64,000 nt of DNA from Desmodus rotundus (lineage: Eukaryota; Chordata; Mammalia; Chiroptera; Phyllostomidae). Both the position numbers and the translations under genes were made by a program. The notes under the pieces were generated by a model. The model was not told the DNA's origin, did no database searches, and saw only the letters and a list, made by a program, of their open reading frames with translations. Positions 1 through 12,720 of the stretch are shown here, in pieces (positions within the stretch are counted from its first letter, which is position 1; the number at the start of each line of letters is the position of its first letter). The stretch covers positions 11,848,934-11,912,933 of the forward strand of contig NC_071398.1 of the NCBI RefSeq assembly GCF_022682495.2. The letters are read 5' to 3'.

Positions 1-2439
1 AGGTGGAACACAGGATCTCCAACACTCGAAATCAGATAGGAAGATCATGGCCACAGGAAAAGGAGTTCTAGTATTAGAGGACAGGGGGAAGATTGCAACT
101 TTCTGCAATAAGAAAATTAAGAAACTATCAGGATACTAGCCAGGTAGACAGATTTCTGTCCCACTAACATCACCCTAACCATGATCACCATCATCAGTAC
201 TGGGTACTTATTACGAACTAGGTAAACGGCTAAACACATCATTTACATCAGATGTGTTAATGCTTACAGCCACCTACACATTAACTTTACTATCTCTCAA
301 CATTTTCAAGAGCATATGTTCTATATTCTCTATCTCTTAGGCTCACTGAGGTAAGTAACTATGTGTTGGGTCATCAAGTTACACTTAAGGCAACAGAAGT
401 TAAGAATGAAATAGTTTCAAGTTTATTCAGCTTCCGAAAGACAAACTAAGAATCGAAGCTATGTTCTTAAATCATACACCACGCTGCCATTTGACACAGG
501 GATTTAGAGAACTCGGCTATAAACAAAAGCAGTAGCGCCCTGATCTTGCAGGCCGGTTTTTCACAATCTGGGCACACAGTGAGATACGTAATTAATTGTG
601 CAGTTGCGGCATCCTGTCTTAAATGAGAATACCAACTGCTACACACCCATCACAATGATTTCAGTTCCAAACACACCTCCCCCCTTTCACCTGCCCCACC
701 ATGCAACATGCAATATATAAGGAATTAATAAACTATCCCTTGCCCTTGTCAGGATTTGCTTAACATTATGTATGACTGAAGTTCTGGAGTAGAGAATAAA
801 CATCTACAGTCTAATAAACCTGGGTGAACCAATTGCTGGTTTTCTAAATAAGATATGTTTTCAAGAAATGAAGTCAAACAATTCATTCATTTATCCACGA
901 AGCTTCTCAATTGAGTAGGCAACGTGAGAAATGAAAGCTTGGGCTCTTTAGCCTCCTTTTACATAATACTCACTTAGACTTTAAGTGCCCATAATAGATT
1001 TCTTTGTTAGCATTTTTCATCGTCTTTCCTTTATGGTCACTTTTTCATTCAGTTTTCCATCTGTGTGACAGTCCTTACCGCTTAGATAATTTGAATTAAA
1101 TTTTCAAGCAAGATCTTTTTGTACGTGTGTTTGTGAAATGCTATCAAGATTTTCCCACCTACTCTATTCCTTTATCCACTAATTTAGTGAGTTTATCAAA
1201 AAACCAATGAAGTTTGTCTGGCATTACATGCTCTTTGTAAATTTAGCATGGCCCCAGAGAATGTAATCTATTTATTAACAAAGCAAGCAACACAAGGGCA
1301 CACTTTTTTTTTTTTTTTAACCACACTCCTGGGGGGAATGACTGCAGAGATGGATTCTTAGTTTGAAAGAGAAATAATGGTCAGTTCCCTTTGAAAGGGT
1401 AGGGCCCCTGGGGCAAGAGTTGAGTCTCTTGAAATTCACATTCTCATTTGTTTGAGATCAAATGGGTTTATGAGGGACTACGCCCCTAATGCCTAATGCA
1501 AAAGCAAGGACCTTGAAGTGTCATGGGCTGGCATCTGAAACTCCACAAGCTGGTGGAGCTGAAGCTCACATTTGGTCCTGTTGCAACTCTCGGGCCAGGA
1601 AGGCCCTGCCATCTGCCACGCATCTGAAATGTTCGGCTTCTAATTGGCTCCAACATAATATCTTTCTGGACCCCTTTAGCTCAGTTTCCCTTGAAAAAGC
1701 TTGTTTTGTTAAAGAAATTTAGTAATTTTTATTTTTTGTATCTTTGTATTGGAATAGGATGTATATACATATAAAGGCAAATAAATAAAACATTTTGAAA
1801 ACTCCTAGTAAATCAAGGAGGTTTGTGTGTAGATTAAATGAAATGTCTCATGAAAAAGCTTGTACAACGTAAGTATTCTCTGCCTAAATTTAGCTAGTAA
1901 ATGGATCATTTATTTAAAATTAAAAATTTGGAGTTCCACTCAAATAAATTCTGATTTAGCAAGCCTTTTTTTAAAAAGCAGTGAATTTGATAATGATGAC
2001 CCAAATGCTATACTTTTAGGAAAAACAAAGACAAACAAACTTGGTTTAAAGTACCATTAAATTGGAAGAAATTGTTAATATTATTTTAATATTAGAATTA
2101 TCAATTCTAAATATCATTTATGGGTTCACTCAAAAATATATATCATATATTTTTTTTACTATAGTAATATAATTGTTCACATTTATAAAGAGTCCTGGGA
2201 CTCTTTATAAGAGTGTGACATGCCTGAAAGTTATATATATATATATATAGCATTTTTACCATAATACTTTTGGCCAGAATTCAGTCACATAGCCCAAACT
2301 AATTTTGATAGAGAATAGAAGATGTAATCTTCCTCTGAGCCTGGGAAGAAGATTGCTGAGTTAATTCCTCAGTGTCCAACAAGGTCCGGAAATAAGCCAC
2401 ATCTATATATTCCTACAAATAAGATTTAACTCACTCTCT
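1..2439. other. Non-coding stretch with one weak MIR-like segment
   Basis: No gene is supported here. The bases around 195-400 have the order of a reversed MIR SINE (a cue like 'tactgggtacttatta', a region like 'acatcatttacat', then 'ctcactgaggtaagtaact'), but they are badly decayed. There is a 15-T run at 1304-1318 and an AT-rich patch near 2095-2260. The rest shows no repeat I recognise, and the two short open frames here have no protein-like composition. Confidence 0.5.
2183..2210. repeat. Near-perfect short palindrome (13-bp stem)
   Basis: The arms ttataaagagtcc and ggactctttataa are exact reverse complements separated by two bases. The sequence could extrude as a hairpin. No transposon end, gene or run of T characteristic of a terminator is attached to it. 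Confidence 0.75.
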
Positions 2440-3430
2440 GAGTATGACTGAAACATCAAAAAACTATTCAAGAGAACAGAAGTCATACAAATTACATTCT
2501 CAGACCACAATTAAACAAATTTATAAAAGAAATATAGCTAAAAGACCCTCAAATATTTGGAAATTAAATATCATGGTTCTAAATAACTGCTGGGTCAAAG
2601 AAATTCCAAAATAAATTGAAAATTATTTTAACCTTTACAAAAATGAAAATACAGCTTTTCAAAATGTATAAAAATGCAGTAAAAGTGGTATTTAGAGGGA
2701 AATTTAGGTCATTAAACTTCTATATTAGAAAAGAATAAAGATCTCAAATGACTAATCCAAGCTGCAACCTTATGGAATCTAGAGAAAGAAGAGCTAATAA
2801 AGTCTAAAGTAAGCAGAAGACAAAAAATCCAAATAAAAGCCGAAATCAACAAAATTGAAAATAAGAAAACTATAGAGAAAAATCAATGAAGCCAAAAGCT
2901 GATTGACCTTTGAAATGTTCACTGAAATTGACTAATCTTTCCCCAAGCAAAGAACAACCAAAAGACAGAAGATGCAATTGCTAATTTCAGAAATGAAAGA
3001 TGGCCTTAATTACTTGTACCTTAGATATTAAAAGATTTTAAAAAAAGAGAATACTATGAATAATTCTGTGTCTGCAAATTTTGTAATTTAGATGAAATGG
3101 GCCATTTTTTGACACAATCTACCAAAATTCACACAATAGAGATAGAGATAAATACATGGAGAAATATTTTATGTTGATGCATTGGAAGACTCGATATAGT
3201 TAAGACGTCAATTCTCCCCACATTCATGTACAGACTCAACACAATCCAAATGAAATGCCAACAAGCTATTTTGCAGACATTACTTAACTGATTCTAAAAT
3301 TTATATGAAGGCAATATCTTCAATAGACAACAAAATATTAAAGAAGAGAACCTAAGTTGGGAAATTCATCTTATACAATTGCACATCTCATTATAAAGAT
3401 AGGTTATAATTTTTTTAAGGACAGATGATT

Positions 3431-3632
3431 GTCCTGGCTGGTGTGGCTCAGTTGATTGAGTGCTGGCCTGAGAACCAAATGGTCACTGGTTTGATTCCCA
3501 GCCAGGGCACATGTCTGGGTAGTGGGCTGAGAGGCAAACCATCGATGTTTTTCTCACACATTGATGTGTCTCTACCTCTCTTTCTTTCTCCCTCCCACTC
3601 TCTCTAAAAATAAATAAATAAAATATTTTTTT
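3431..3632 (+). mobile_element. Ves SINE (tRNA-derived), type with AAATAAATA tail
   Basis: The copy starts with the tRNA-like head (A-box-like tggctcagttgattgag, B-box-like ggtttgattccc), continues with the pyrimidine-rich ctctctttctttctcc body, and ends in aaaaataaataaataaaa. It is about 200 bp, with a deletion in the middle compared with other copies here. Imperfect flanking duplications (aaggacagatgatt at 3417-3430 and aaagatacaatgat at 3633-3646) suggest target-primed insertion into the older L1. Confidence 0.92.
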
Positions 3633-4220
3633 AAAGATACAATGATGAAGACTGTGAAGTATTGGTGCGAAAAGAAACATACAGATTAATAGAACAGAAG
3701 AGAAATCCCACAGATAGACCGACACAAATATAATCAACTGATTGACTTTTGACAAAGGCACCAAGACAAAAGTAACTGTCTGTCATCAATTACAAAGGTA
3801 ATTGATGGAGAAAGGTAAGTTCGCAACACCTAATGGTTTACCGATTGGATGTCCACAGGCAAAAAAAATCAGACACAGTCCTTATGCTGTGTGCAAAAAT
3901 GAACTCGAAATGGATCACAGACTTAAATTTAAGAGGCAAAAGTATAAAACTTTTAGAAGAAAAGGTAAGAGAAAATCCACATGCCCTTGTATTTGGTGAT
4001 GCGTTTTTTTGAACATGACCAAAAGCAAAATCCATGAAAGAAAAATTCATGGGTTGGACTTTATTAAAATGAAAACTTCTGCTCTGTTAAAGACCCTGCT
4101 AAAAGGATAAAAATAGGAGCCACATACTGGGAGAAAATATTGAAAAAACTTACTTGATACAGGTTTTGTATGCCGAATATAAAAAGAACACTTAAAACTC
4201 AACAATAAGAGAACAAACTC

Positions 4221-4282
4221 AATTCAAAAATGGGCAATTATCCAAATTAAAAATGGGCAATTTAAAAACGGGCAATTATCTA
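4221..4282 (+). repeat. Short tandem triplication inside L1 ORF2
   Basis: Three imperfect copies of 'aaaatgggcaatta(tcc)' follow each other within the decayed L1 ORF2. Normal L1 has this segment once, so the array probably arose by replication slippage after insertion. Confidence 0.7.
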
Positions 4283-6269
4283 ACCAAAGAGGAGATACAG
4301 TTGGCAGATAAGTTACATATGAAAATCTATTTAGCATTATTTGTTATTAGGGGAAATACAACCTAGAACAATGAATTAGCACTCTGTGCCTATTAGGACG
4401 GCTCAGATCTAGCCCATAAAAAGTGACAGCTCTAATGGATGCAACGAAAACCCTGACTCATTCCTACTAAGGACAGAGAAGTCATTTTAGAAAACAGTTC
4501 AGGCATTTCTTTTCAGGATAAACATAGTGAAACATAGTCTTACCATAGAATCCATCAGTCCTGTATCTACTTAGTTACTTAACTTATTTGGAATCTTGTG
4601 TCCACATGAAAACATGTGTGTGTGTGAATACTTATAGCAGTTCTACTAATAATTGTCCTAAATTGGAAACAACCAAGACGCCCTTCAATTGGTGACTAGA
4701 TTAAAATAAAAAACTGTGGCCCACTCATACAATGGAATACTACCACCTCCACCACCAATAGCAAAAAATGCTATCGAGCTGTGCAGAGATGATCGAATCT
4801 TAAATTTACATTGCTAGCCGAAAGAAACCTGACTTAAAAGACTTCATGCTGCATGGCTGCCATTTATATGACTCTCTGGAAAAGGTAAAATTATAGAGTG
4901 TAAACAAATCACTGGTTGCAGAGGTTCAGCTGGAGAGGCCTAAATGCGTGAAGCACAGGGGAATTTTTAGAGGAGTGAGTTTACTTTATATGGTACTGTA
5001 ATATTGGATTCAAGACACTATGCACATGTCAAAAGCCATAGACAGTTACAGAAGAAAGTGTGAATCTTAAAGTATGCAAATTTTTAAAGCATTATTTATT
5101 TAGGTGATCAAGAGATCTCCGAACAGAATGCAAATTGTCACAAAAGAACCTAACTGCACTACAAATAAATGATGACCCACATAACTTCAGGAAATGATCA
5201 GAATCTATACGACTGAAGGCAAAATGGAATGTGCATAGCACTGTAGTCTTATTAACAAAGTTATTTCTCATTGCTGTACAGATTAAAAATTATGAAGTCA
5301 CTATACGTGTACATCGGAATTGAACAATTAAGGGAATGAATGGCAGATGGTAAAAGACAGTTTCTCACTTTTGTAGTGACAGGTTATAGAGAAGCCAGGG
5401 AGAATGTCTGAATGATCCATATGGTAATGGATTAAACGGGAAACAACCGTATGGAGCCATGGTTAGGTTAATATAGATACAGATGGTTACACACAGAAAT
5501 ATGTATAAATATGTGTATCTATGTGGAGTACTATACACACACTTACTTCTTTACTCTCCCACAGGAAAGAGCCTTGAAGAAATGATATCTCAATAGCAAG
5601 GAGCATATCTCGCACACTGATTTTGATTTTTAATAACATTCTCTACTATGAAACACCAGTGCTCATTGGCAGAAACCGATGATTCTAGGACTAGAACTGG
5701 AAACATGCAATCTGAGCCTGGACTATCTTGCTGTAGCAGAAAATCAGGAGGTACTCAAAAAGCAAAAATAACAACCAGGAAAAACAAAACAAAACAAAAG
5801 CATTGATGGGCATGTTCAAAGGACACAGGAGCCAACAGAAAAAATTCCCAATGGCCAAAGCCAGAACAATTTAAGTGCCAATGTAAAGTAGAATTGGATT
5901 GTAATTGAAAGTATAAAATATATCTCCATGAGTCTATAGTTATATGAATAAAGTGATATAAATACATGTAAAAGGGGTAGAAAGAGTAACTTTAGAAATG
6001 GAGAAATCTCACACATACTTCACCAGCCAGGCAGTCACTGTGAACAACAGCAATTAGTAGCATAGGCTTTCGATCTGATGTGACGAAAATGACATGTCAG
6101 CTCTGTTAACTCCCTTCCAAAAACCCTTAGACCCAGTCTAACTAGGAAAAATGTCAGAAAAATACCATGTAAGGAAGGCACAGTCTAAACAATAGTACCT
6201 AACCAGACAAGGCTAGGAAAGTCTCTGACAATATCACAGGCAAGAAGAACCTAATAAGACATGATGACT

Positions 6270-6843
6270 TATAGGAGACCGTTCTGTGTGGCATGGGAAA
6301 TGCAGCCCAGCTCCCACTTGGGAAGGCCAGTGGAAAGCAAGGTCTGGCATACAGGACTCGTGCCCACAGATAGGTTCTCCCGTGGGGAATCAGGCCTGCA
6401 TTGTACCTAGGCTGCTTTGAGACTTGCTTTTTGCTAAAACTCCCTCACCCTGAACAAATGTTTACTGAGTATCTTTAAAGTAACTTCCTAAAATCTATGC
6501 TAAACCTTCCAAGGACGAGTGTAACCAGTTCAACCACTTTTCCCTTTACATTGGCAAATATCCTTCTTTTTTGATGTAATTAGCAACATCCTCTCCTTTG
6601 TTTTCTGTAAAAGGTAACCACCTAAAGCGAACCTGTGCATAGTAAATGAGGACCATCCTCAATGTAATGTGCCCAGAAAAGCAATAAAAGCCTGTCCAGG
6701 CAAGGGATGGGGCCAGCCCTCTCTTTCACTGAGAGAGCGGCCGTGCCATCCCTTTTCCTCCACAGGATTTCTGTAGTCCATGTGAATCTGTCTCGTCTCA
6801 TCCATAACGCTGCGGACACTGGGTTATGGTGGTGTCTGCATCA
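6270..6843 (+). mobile_element. Solo endogenous-retrovirus LTR, copy 1
   Basis: This 574-bp block interrupts the L1 3' UTR and is flanked by a perfect 6-bp duplication, atgact (6264-6269 and 6844-6849). It is closely related to the block starting at 42101. It ends in CA and begins TA where copy 2 begins TG, probably a point mutation of the standard LTR end. A polyadenylation signal (gcaataaaagcctgtc) lies near 6682, as expected for the R region. There are no gag, pol or env remnants, so it is a solo LTR left by recombination. A 6-bp duplication is common for class II (betaretrovirus-like) elements, but the class is an inference. Short open frames on the minus strand are incidental. Confidence 0.85.
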
Positions 6844-7175
6844 ATGACTGAATGTAATGTATGTGAGGTAGAGTCCTCGATGGGGTCCTGCAAAAACATT
6901 GACAATGAAAAGCATTTATGAAAAACAAACCAGTGCTCACTTTGATAGCACCTATACTAACAGCAAAAGAAAATTGAAAAACTAAGAAAATTTGAATAAA
7001 GCATGGGCTTTAACGAATAATAATTCATCAATGTGCATATATTAATTGTGACTAATGTACCCTATTGATGTAAGATGCTGATGATAGGGTGGAACTGGTT
7101 GTGTGGTATATGGAAACTTCACAAGTTTTCTGTAAATATAGATCCATTCTAAAATAGCGTGTATTAAAATGAATA

Positions 7176-7699
7176 TGCTATTTTATTTCATTCTGTCTAG
7201 AACATTTGTAACATAGCTCACTGAAACTAAATTTGTATCTTCTGGCCATTTTATCCTTGGCATCCTCTCTTCTTTCTTGTTCTGTAATTAATATAACCTG
7301 CAAATACCCATTTGCAGGGAGACAGCTAATTACAGATCTTAGAGTGAGACTAGAGCTTAAAACACACATTTGGGCCAGATTGAGGACGGGCCACTCATAC
7401 AACTTCTCCATGGGCCCGTGTCCCATCCCAGATGGCTGTAGAGCGGAGTCAGTCACCAGGAGACAGAGCTGGAGTTTGATCAAATGCATGCAGATTGGGC
7501 AGTGTCTGAGAGAAAGGACAGTGGCTGGTGGATCTTGCTGTCTCAGAGGACCCCGCCTGATGACCAGAATCTCTCCCTCTGGGCTGGGACCACTTAAGAA
7601 GAAAGGACCTGAACCAACAGCTGGTGTCAGGGTCCACATATGCAGAATAAGGCCCTTGGAGTGGAGAAGAGGACGGAGCTGTGACTGCAGAAGAGTCTT
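7176..7699. other. Unassigned segment with two overlapping incidental open frames
   Basis: Two frames of about 155 codons overlap almost completely on opposite strands (7178-7639 minus and 7233-7706 plus). Neither translation has a recognisable domain, and both are rich in residues typical of random GC-richer DNA. I saw no splice context or polyA tail. It may be an old repeat I cannot name. Confidence 0.4.
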
Positions 7700-7810
7700 G
7701 GCATGACTCAGATGGGCCTCAGATGGGTCTGTGTGACTCCGAATAAGTGACTGTACTCCCTGTACCTCATTTCCCCCTGAATATAATGGGATAAATGGGT
7801 GGGGAGATGC
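7700..7810 (+). repeat. MIR SINE fragment
   Basis: The order 'gtctgtgtgactcc...aagtgactgtactccctgtacctcatttcc...aatgggataa' follows the MIR core and 3' half (tgtgtgacctt, cctcagtttcc, aatggggataa) on the plus strand, with many substitutions. Confidence 0.65.
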
Positions 7811-9590
7811 ATTCTATAAGCACTTTCCAGTCGGTGGTCCTTGGCAGTCCAGCTGGTAGAAAAAGGTCTGAGCATTTAAGTATATAATCGAGGCTAAATA
7901 TGCCTGAAGCAACCTGCTGCAATAGTTTGTTCAAGATGCAAAGAGGCAAAGGTTAGCCAGGTAGTGTTATGGTCAAATGCTCCTACTATGCTACCCATAC
8001 AGAATTCAAAACCTAACCATGTCCTTAACAATTAATACATCAAAGAATTCTGCATGGATCTCAGAGGGTCTGCCTAGTGTTTTTGAATAAAGATAATTGT
8101 TACATTTTCTACATTTCAGTATGTGGTCATTTGAAAAAGTATATGAATAGAAACATATATTCTTAAACAGGTATTTGCTTTCTACAACTCTGTACATTTA
8201 TGTCAGCCCATAGTCCAGACTTTTGATGATTTTTGATCTTTGTTACACTTGGTACTTTTGCACCCCCAAATCCTGCCCAAGTTGAAAATCAGGTCAGATA
8301 ATATGTTGTCCGCTCAAAATATTTACCTTCGATATTTAGGTAAAAGCAGCTTACAAGGAGAAACATGTGTTACTTGAGTAATCTTCCTAATGGTATGCAT
8401 TTGTGGTTCCTTTGTATCTCCAAGACCCTTTATACTGTTAACCTTAGTTTTCCATGTTTTATTAAAATATTTGAAGTATTTCCACTAAGTCTCCAAGTAT
8501 TTCCTGGGAGGGAAGCACAATGCAGACCTTTTATATTGCAATTTATGTAATTCTTTATTATTACGATCTACACGTTTTGAGACATTAGTATGATGAAGAT
8601 TAAAAGATCAAGTGCCACTGATCTACCCAGATATCAAAGATTAAATTCATCATGAGAAGATTGCTTGTCCTTCTATCTGAATTCGGAGGAAGTTTTTTCC
8701 ATCACCTGCTATTTTGCATGGATGAACAGTTTCCAAGGAATACACTGTATCTATCATACAAACTGCTCTTTACAGGCTGCCCGAGGTAGTCAGCACTCTA
8801 ATGACTTTAGACCAAATAAACACCCAACATAATAACATCAGAAACAGATGTTTCCCTATATAACCCTGTGATTAAATCAGAGGAAATTATATTATCATGC
8901 TTTCTTAAAAAAAACTGTTAACTTGTTTTTTTGAAAGAAATCCCACTCTAGTACCAAATCCTTTTTGTCATTCCCAATGAACTCTTTGGTACCGGCCATG
9001 TCACCATAACTGCATTATGTTTTGTTTTTTATTATGTTACCCAAATCATTTAAAACTGGTTATTTTAAGTTACTCCCATTATTAAAATCAGGTGGGCCTC
9101 GTGCAAAACCATAATGTATTTTGTGAGTGTCAGTAGAAAAGAATGAGATAAAACAGTAACCATGACATACATTCTTTTGCATAATGTTTTTCAACACCTT
9201 TACATTCTGTATTCTCAAAGGCAGCCATACAGATTTAAAGGGAATACATCATAAAATTTCAGAACCCTTCACAGAGTCGCAGGCACACAGTGACACAGAT
9301 CATGCGGCACTTTTCAAATAAACTTCCATATAGAGTCAGGGGGATGGTTTGGGGACATAAAAACTACACAGTGACTGGCTTTAACATTTCTCCCTCTTCC
9401 CAGAAAATACTCAAAGCTCAGAGAACATACACACACACAAAGGTGTTATTTTTTTTTCATTGAAAATATCCCCTACATGGTTTTATGAGTCAGTGGGCTT
9501 TCTGAGAAATATCAAGGGGTCCATTATCTGGCTGAGTTATAATGCTATCAAAACAACCATCTTTACTTGCACAAAAAGGAAAGAATGAGA
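7811..9590. other. Non-coding stretch, nothing recognised
   Basis: AT-rich sequence with no supported gene or confidently named repeat. The open frames are about 60 codons and resemble no protein. Confidence 0.5.
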
Positions 9591-9595
9591 TAAAA

Positions 9596-9641
9596 GGCAG
9601 GGAAAAAAGGAAGGAAGGAAAGAAGGAAGGAAGGGAGGAAA
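9596..9641. repeat. (GGAA)n simple repeat
   Basis: A purine-only tract built of aagg/ggaa units, interrupted by a few A runs and joined to an L1 3' end on its right. Confidence 0.85.
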
Positions 9642-9644
9642 TAT

Positions 9645-9788
9645 GAGTCTATTGTGATCGAAGAAGATTTGACTTTGGGTGGTGGGAACACAATGCAATA
9701 TAGAGATGATGTATCATAGAACTGAACACTTAAAACCTATGTAGTTTTATTAACCAATGTCACTCCAATAATCTTAGTAAAAAGAAAA
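9645..9788 (+). mobile_element. L1 3' UTR end fragment
   Basis: The sequence reads like the L1MA-type 3' terminus: 'tgggtggtgggaacacaatgcaatatagagatgatg', then 'aacacttaaaacctatg', then 'ttattaaccaatgtcac', and an A-rich tail. The same terminal module appears reversed near 17748 and 38110. Confidence 0.75.
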
Positions 9789-10690
9789 AAAAGCTAGCTC
9801 TCCCAAAGGCAAGGTTAGTGTTAAATATTTTTGGAATATTTTTTGAATTAGAGCTACACCTACCCTCCCATGCCTCTGTAAAGACTGAGTCACTCAAACA
9901 TTATATGATAAAATTTTTCACATCACAACTAAGTTGTGTGGGGAAAAAAAACATAACTTTTTTATCTTGCTCTATATCCCCATGTTTATTTTTTTAATCA
10001 GAGATAACTGAGACAGTGCAGATATACTTAAATTTACAGGGTTTTCTCACTCTTTTGATTTACTTTTTAGTTTTTCATTCCTTCTCAACCCATTTATGTA
10101 CTTAATCAAGTATTTATTCCATAATTCACTTAATCATTTATATCACTATTGATTTATAGTGAAGCATTCTTTATTCATAATCCAACACCATTGATTATTT
10201 ATTTTAGTGCTCATTTTGACCCCAGATCTACTTATTGGGAACTCTTTGAGGTTGGATCTTATATCCTATTAACATACTTTTTAAAAAAAGTATTTATTTC
10301 CTGGCAACAGAAGAAGGTTCAGGCTTAAATCAAACTTTGTGTTTTCCCTTCTCCAGCTCTGGATTAATTGTTTTTTGAAAAAAGAGTCTGTTTCTTTTAT
10401 TAGAGCTATATGATACTCACTTATTTCTTTCAACATTGGATAAAAATAAATTCATTTCAGAATTGTGAAATAGTACCTCTTGAGGAGCAATTTGTAAGGA
10501 TATCAGGATATTTCCATGTGCTTTTAGTATTTTTAGCTTTATGTATTTGACAGAATACGCTTTTTTTCATTGTTATTTAGGTTAGGTGCCCTTCTTCCTT
10601 ACTTCTTTAAATATATCATTTATTTATAATGCAATTAGGTAAATTTCCCACAAACTTCATTAAATCCTGAGGAACCCCCCAATAAACTGG
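9789..10690. other. AT-rich non-coding stretch
   Basis: No gene is supported. The right-hand part may belong to the L1 fragment that follows, but I cannot align it with confidence. Confidence 0.4.
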
Positions 10691-10995
10691 TTGAATCTAT
10701 CATTGGCTAGGAGCATTTTGTGTAGATTTGAAGGGGGTCAGATTTTCTGTATAGTCCAACATGATATCTGCAAATTGAAATAGTTTTTGTTCTTCTTTTC
10801 CAATCTGTATGTATGTGTTTTTTTCCTTTTTCTTACTCTATTGCACTGGCTGGAATTTCCACTGTGATGTGAATTAAAAAGGTAAGAGAATGTCTTTACT
10901 TTGTTACCAGATCTGAAGGAAAACATCCGGTCTGTCACCATGGAATATGATGCTGATCATAGGTGAACCTTGTTAGGTTTCTCATCTTTTCCTGT
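10691..10995 (-). mobile_element. L1 ORF2 fragment (reverse-transcriptase region)
   Basis: Read on the minus strand, the sequence follows the L1 ORF2 stretch encoding the part of the reverse transcriptase before the YADD-type core. The plus-strand landmarks are 'catgatatctgcaaat', 'cttcttttccaatctg', 'gcactggctggaatttcc' and 'caccatggaatatgatgctgatc'. It is frameshifted and truncated on both sides. Confidence 0.7.
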
Positions 10996-12585
10996 GCCTG
11001 GAGTTTTTTTGAAAGTTAAACATATGGCACAGAGCAGTAAATGCTAAAGTAAATGTTTCCAAAAGCTTTATATAGGAGCATATCTTTTCTTCTGCTTGGC
11101 TTTGGAGAGTGGATTTGTATGGACGTATTCAAGGGCTAGACCAGGCTTGATGTTTTCATTGCATAGGGATCGGGGAGGAACCTCTAGGCTGCATGTCATC
11201 ATTAGGTCCCAGCTGACTCCACCAGGACTGCCATTTGAAAGGAAATATGGAAAGGCAATGAAAGCTATGGTCGGAATGCTTTCTGTCTATTTCCTTTAAG
11301 AGTTGGAGTTTGTTTTCTTTAAACTTAAACCTGGGCGAGGCTTGCTACTTCCTTTTGCTAAAAGAAAGAGAAAATATTGGCCTTAGGCCTCAAAAGACAT
11401 TGTAATTTCCACTCTTAATGCTGGTGGAAACTGCAACAACCACTATGTGTAAAAGACCAGGCTATTCCGCTATGAAGTGAGCGCAATGTGGCCTAGCTCC
11501 CCTCCCCTCTGACCAACAGCCAGACAATTGCCAGTCAACTCTCAGGTATGTGAAAGAGGACTTTGACCCCTGGCTGAAGGCAGATGCATGAGTAAATCCA
11601 GACAAAACCAGCTCAGCCAAATTGCCAAATCCGCAGAATTGACCACAGGCCTGGATGATAGAGGCAAACTATCCTCTCATTTCCTCCTTTTTCTTCTATA
11701 CCAACATGTAGAATTAGGATGACTTTCCTCCTGATATCGGATTGTAAATTCTCTATGGTTCATCTACTTGTTCCCTAGTCTGTGCCACTTATATCTTGAT
11801 TATTGAGAGAAAAATTTGTAATACTGAAAAATCTAGTATTTAGCCCCAGAGTCTGCTTTCAAGGTAATTGATTTACTGCACACAGATCTGTCTATAAAAT
11901 TTGAAATTCAGATATTAGCAATGGACCATATGTCTGAGCTCGATGCCCCACAGCAATAAAAGCATTGGTTTCAATGGGTGGAGAAAGCTGGAAATACATA
12001 GACTAAGGATTCAAGGAGCATTGATTCAATATCACATAAGTATTACACGTTTTATCATTTACTAACCACAGCCATCCCTTTCAATCTTTTTTAGGTCTAT
12101 CCATCACTAATTCATGAATTTCTATTCTACTGTCTCCTAACTTGATCTCACCTTGTTGCAAATATGTATTCCCATAGAGTCTTACATATTTTTGAAATAT
12201 CTGAAAGGATTCATGGTTAGCAGAGTATTTGTTACTAATTATATTTTCTTCATTAGTAACTGACAGTTCTTTACACCAAATATTTGGAATCTTATCATTG
12301 GTTTTGTTCTACTGAACTCCTTAAGTGAAATATATATTTGTGTTATCTAAAAAGGCATAAGTGAAAAAGAAGGGGTTGTTAGTTTTCCAGTACTTTATCC
12401 AGGGCACATGCTTTACAAATATCTACTCAGTGTTGGCTTTGAAAAACAAATATCTCCTTTGAAAGTCCCACAGTAACTTCAGGGTAAAGCCCATACTGCT
12501 CGTTTTGCAAGACGAACTTACTAACACTACACTAAGTCCTCAAAAGTGCTTTCATTCCCCTACACACTACTTCTGTAGATGTACA
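10996..12585. other. Non-coding stretch, nothing recognised
   Basis: No gene or confidently named repeat. The 67-codon frame at 11096-11299 is isolated and resembles nothing I know. Confidence 0.45.
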
Positions 12586-12587
12586 TA

Positions 12588-12720
12588 CCGGGTGGCGCAA
12601 GAGGAGGTTTACAACTGTCTGTATGGAAAACACTGCAATAATTAATAAATGGTAATAATGTCAGTAGAAACCCTGTGTCTCACATACTCACAACCGTAAA
12701 CCTATTTTCACCCAACCCTG
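12588..12720. mobile_element. Short mariner-type MITE (133 bp) with TA duplication
   Basis: The ends are inverted repeats of about 26 bp: the left starts ccgggtggcgcaagagg and the right, reversed, starts cagggttgggtgaaaat. Both arms reach a shared ggtttac block. TA dinucleotides flank it at 12586-12587 and 12721-12722, the Tc1/mariner target duplication. It has no coding capacity and is close to a foldback. It resembles the mammalian mariner MITE with ends 'cagggtggggcaaaagtagg'. Confidence 0.85.

Larger units (their letters stand above)
2440..7175 (+). mobile_element. Old 5'-truncated L1 (L1ME/L1MC-like), twice interrupted
   Basis: A single decayed L1 appears to run through this interval on the plus strand. 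From about 2460 to 4800 the sequence follows the 3' half of L1 ORF2, full of frameshifts and stops. From about 4900 it continues into a long AT-rich 3' UTR, including the block near 5755-5900 (around 'cattgatgggcatgttcaaaggac' in outline) and a typical L1M 3' end near 6960-7170 ending in 'ctgtaaatatagatccattctaaaatag'-type sequence. It is interrupted by a Ves SINE at 3431 and by a solo LTR at 6270; removing each restores a continuous L1. The subfamily is inferred from memory, and the exact 5' boundary is uncertain by some tens of bases. Confidence 0.75.

Noticed and set aside
3425..3607. Open frames within Ves SINE copies (also at 15305, 17521, 32248 and 55646)
   Set aside because: They are translations of the SINE head and pyrimidine body, recurring in every copy.
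7178..7706. Pair of roughly 155-codon frames on opposite strands
   Set aside because: Almost complete overlap on both strands, with no recognisable domain on either; mutual shadows are more likely than a gene.
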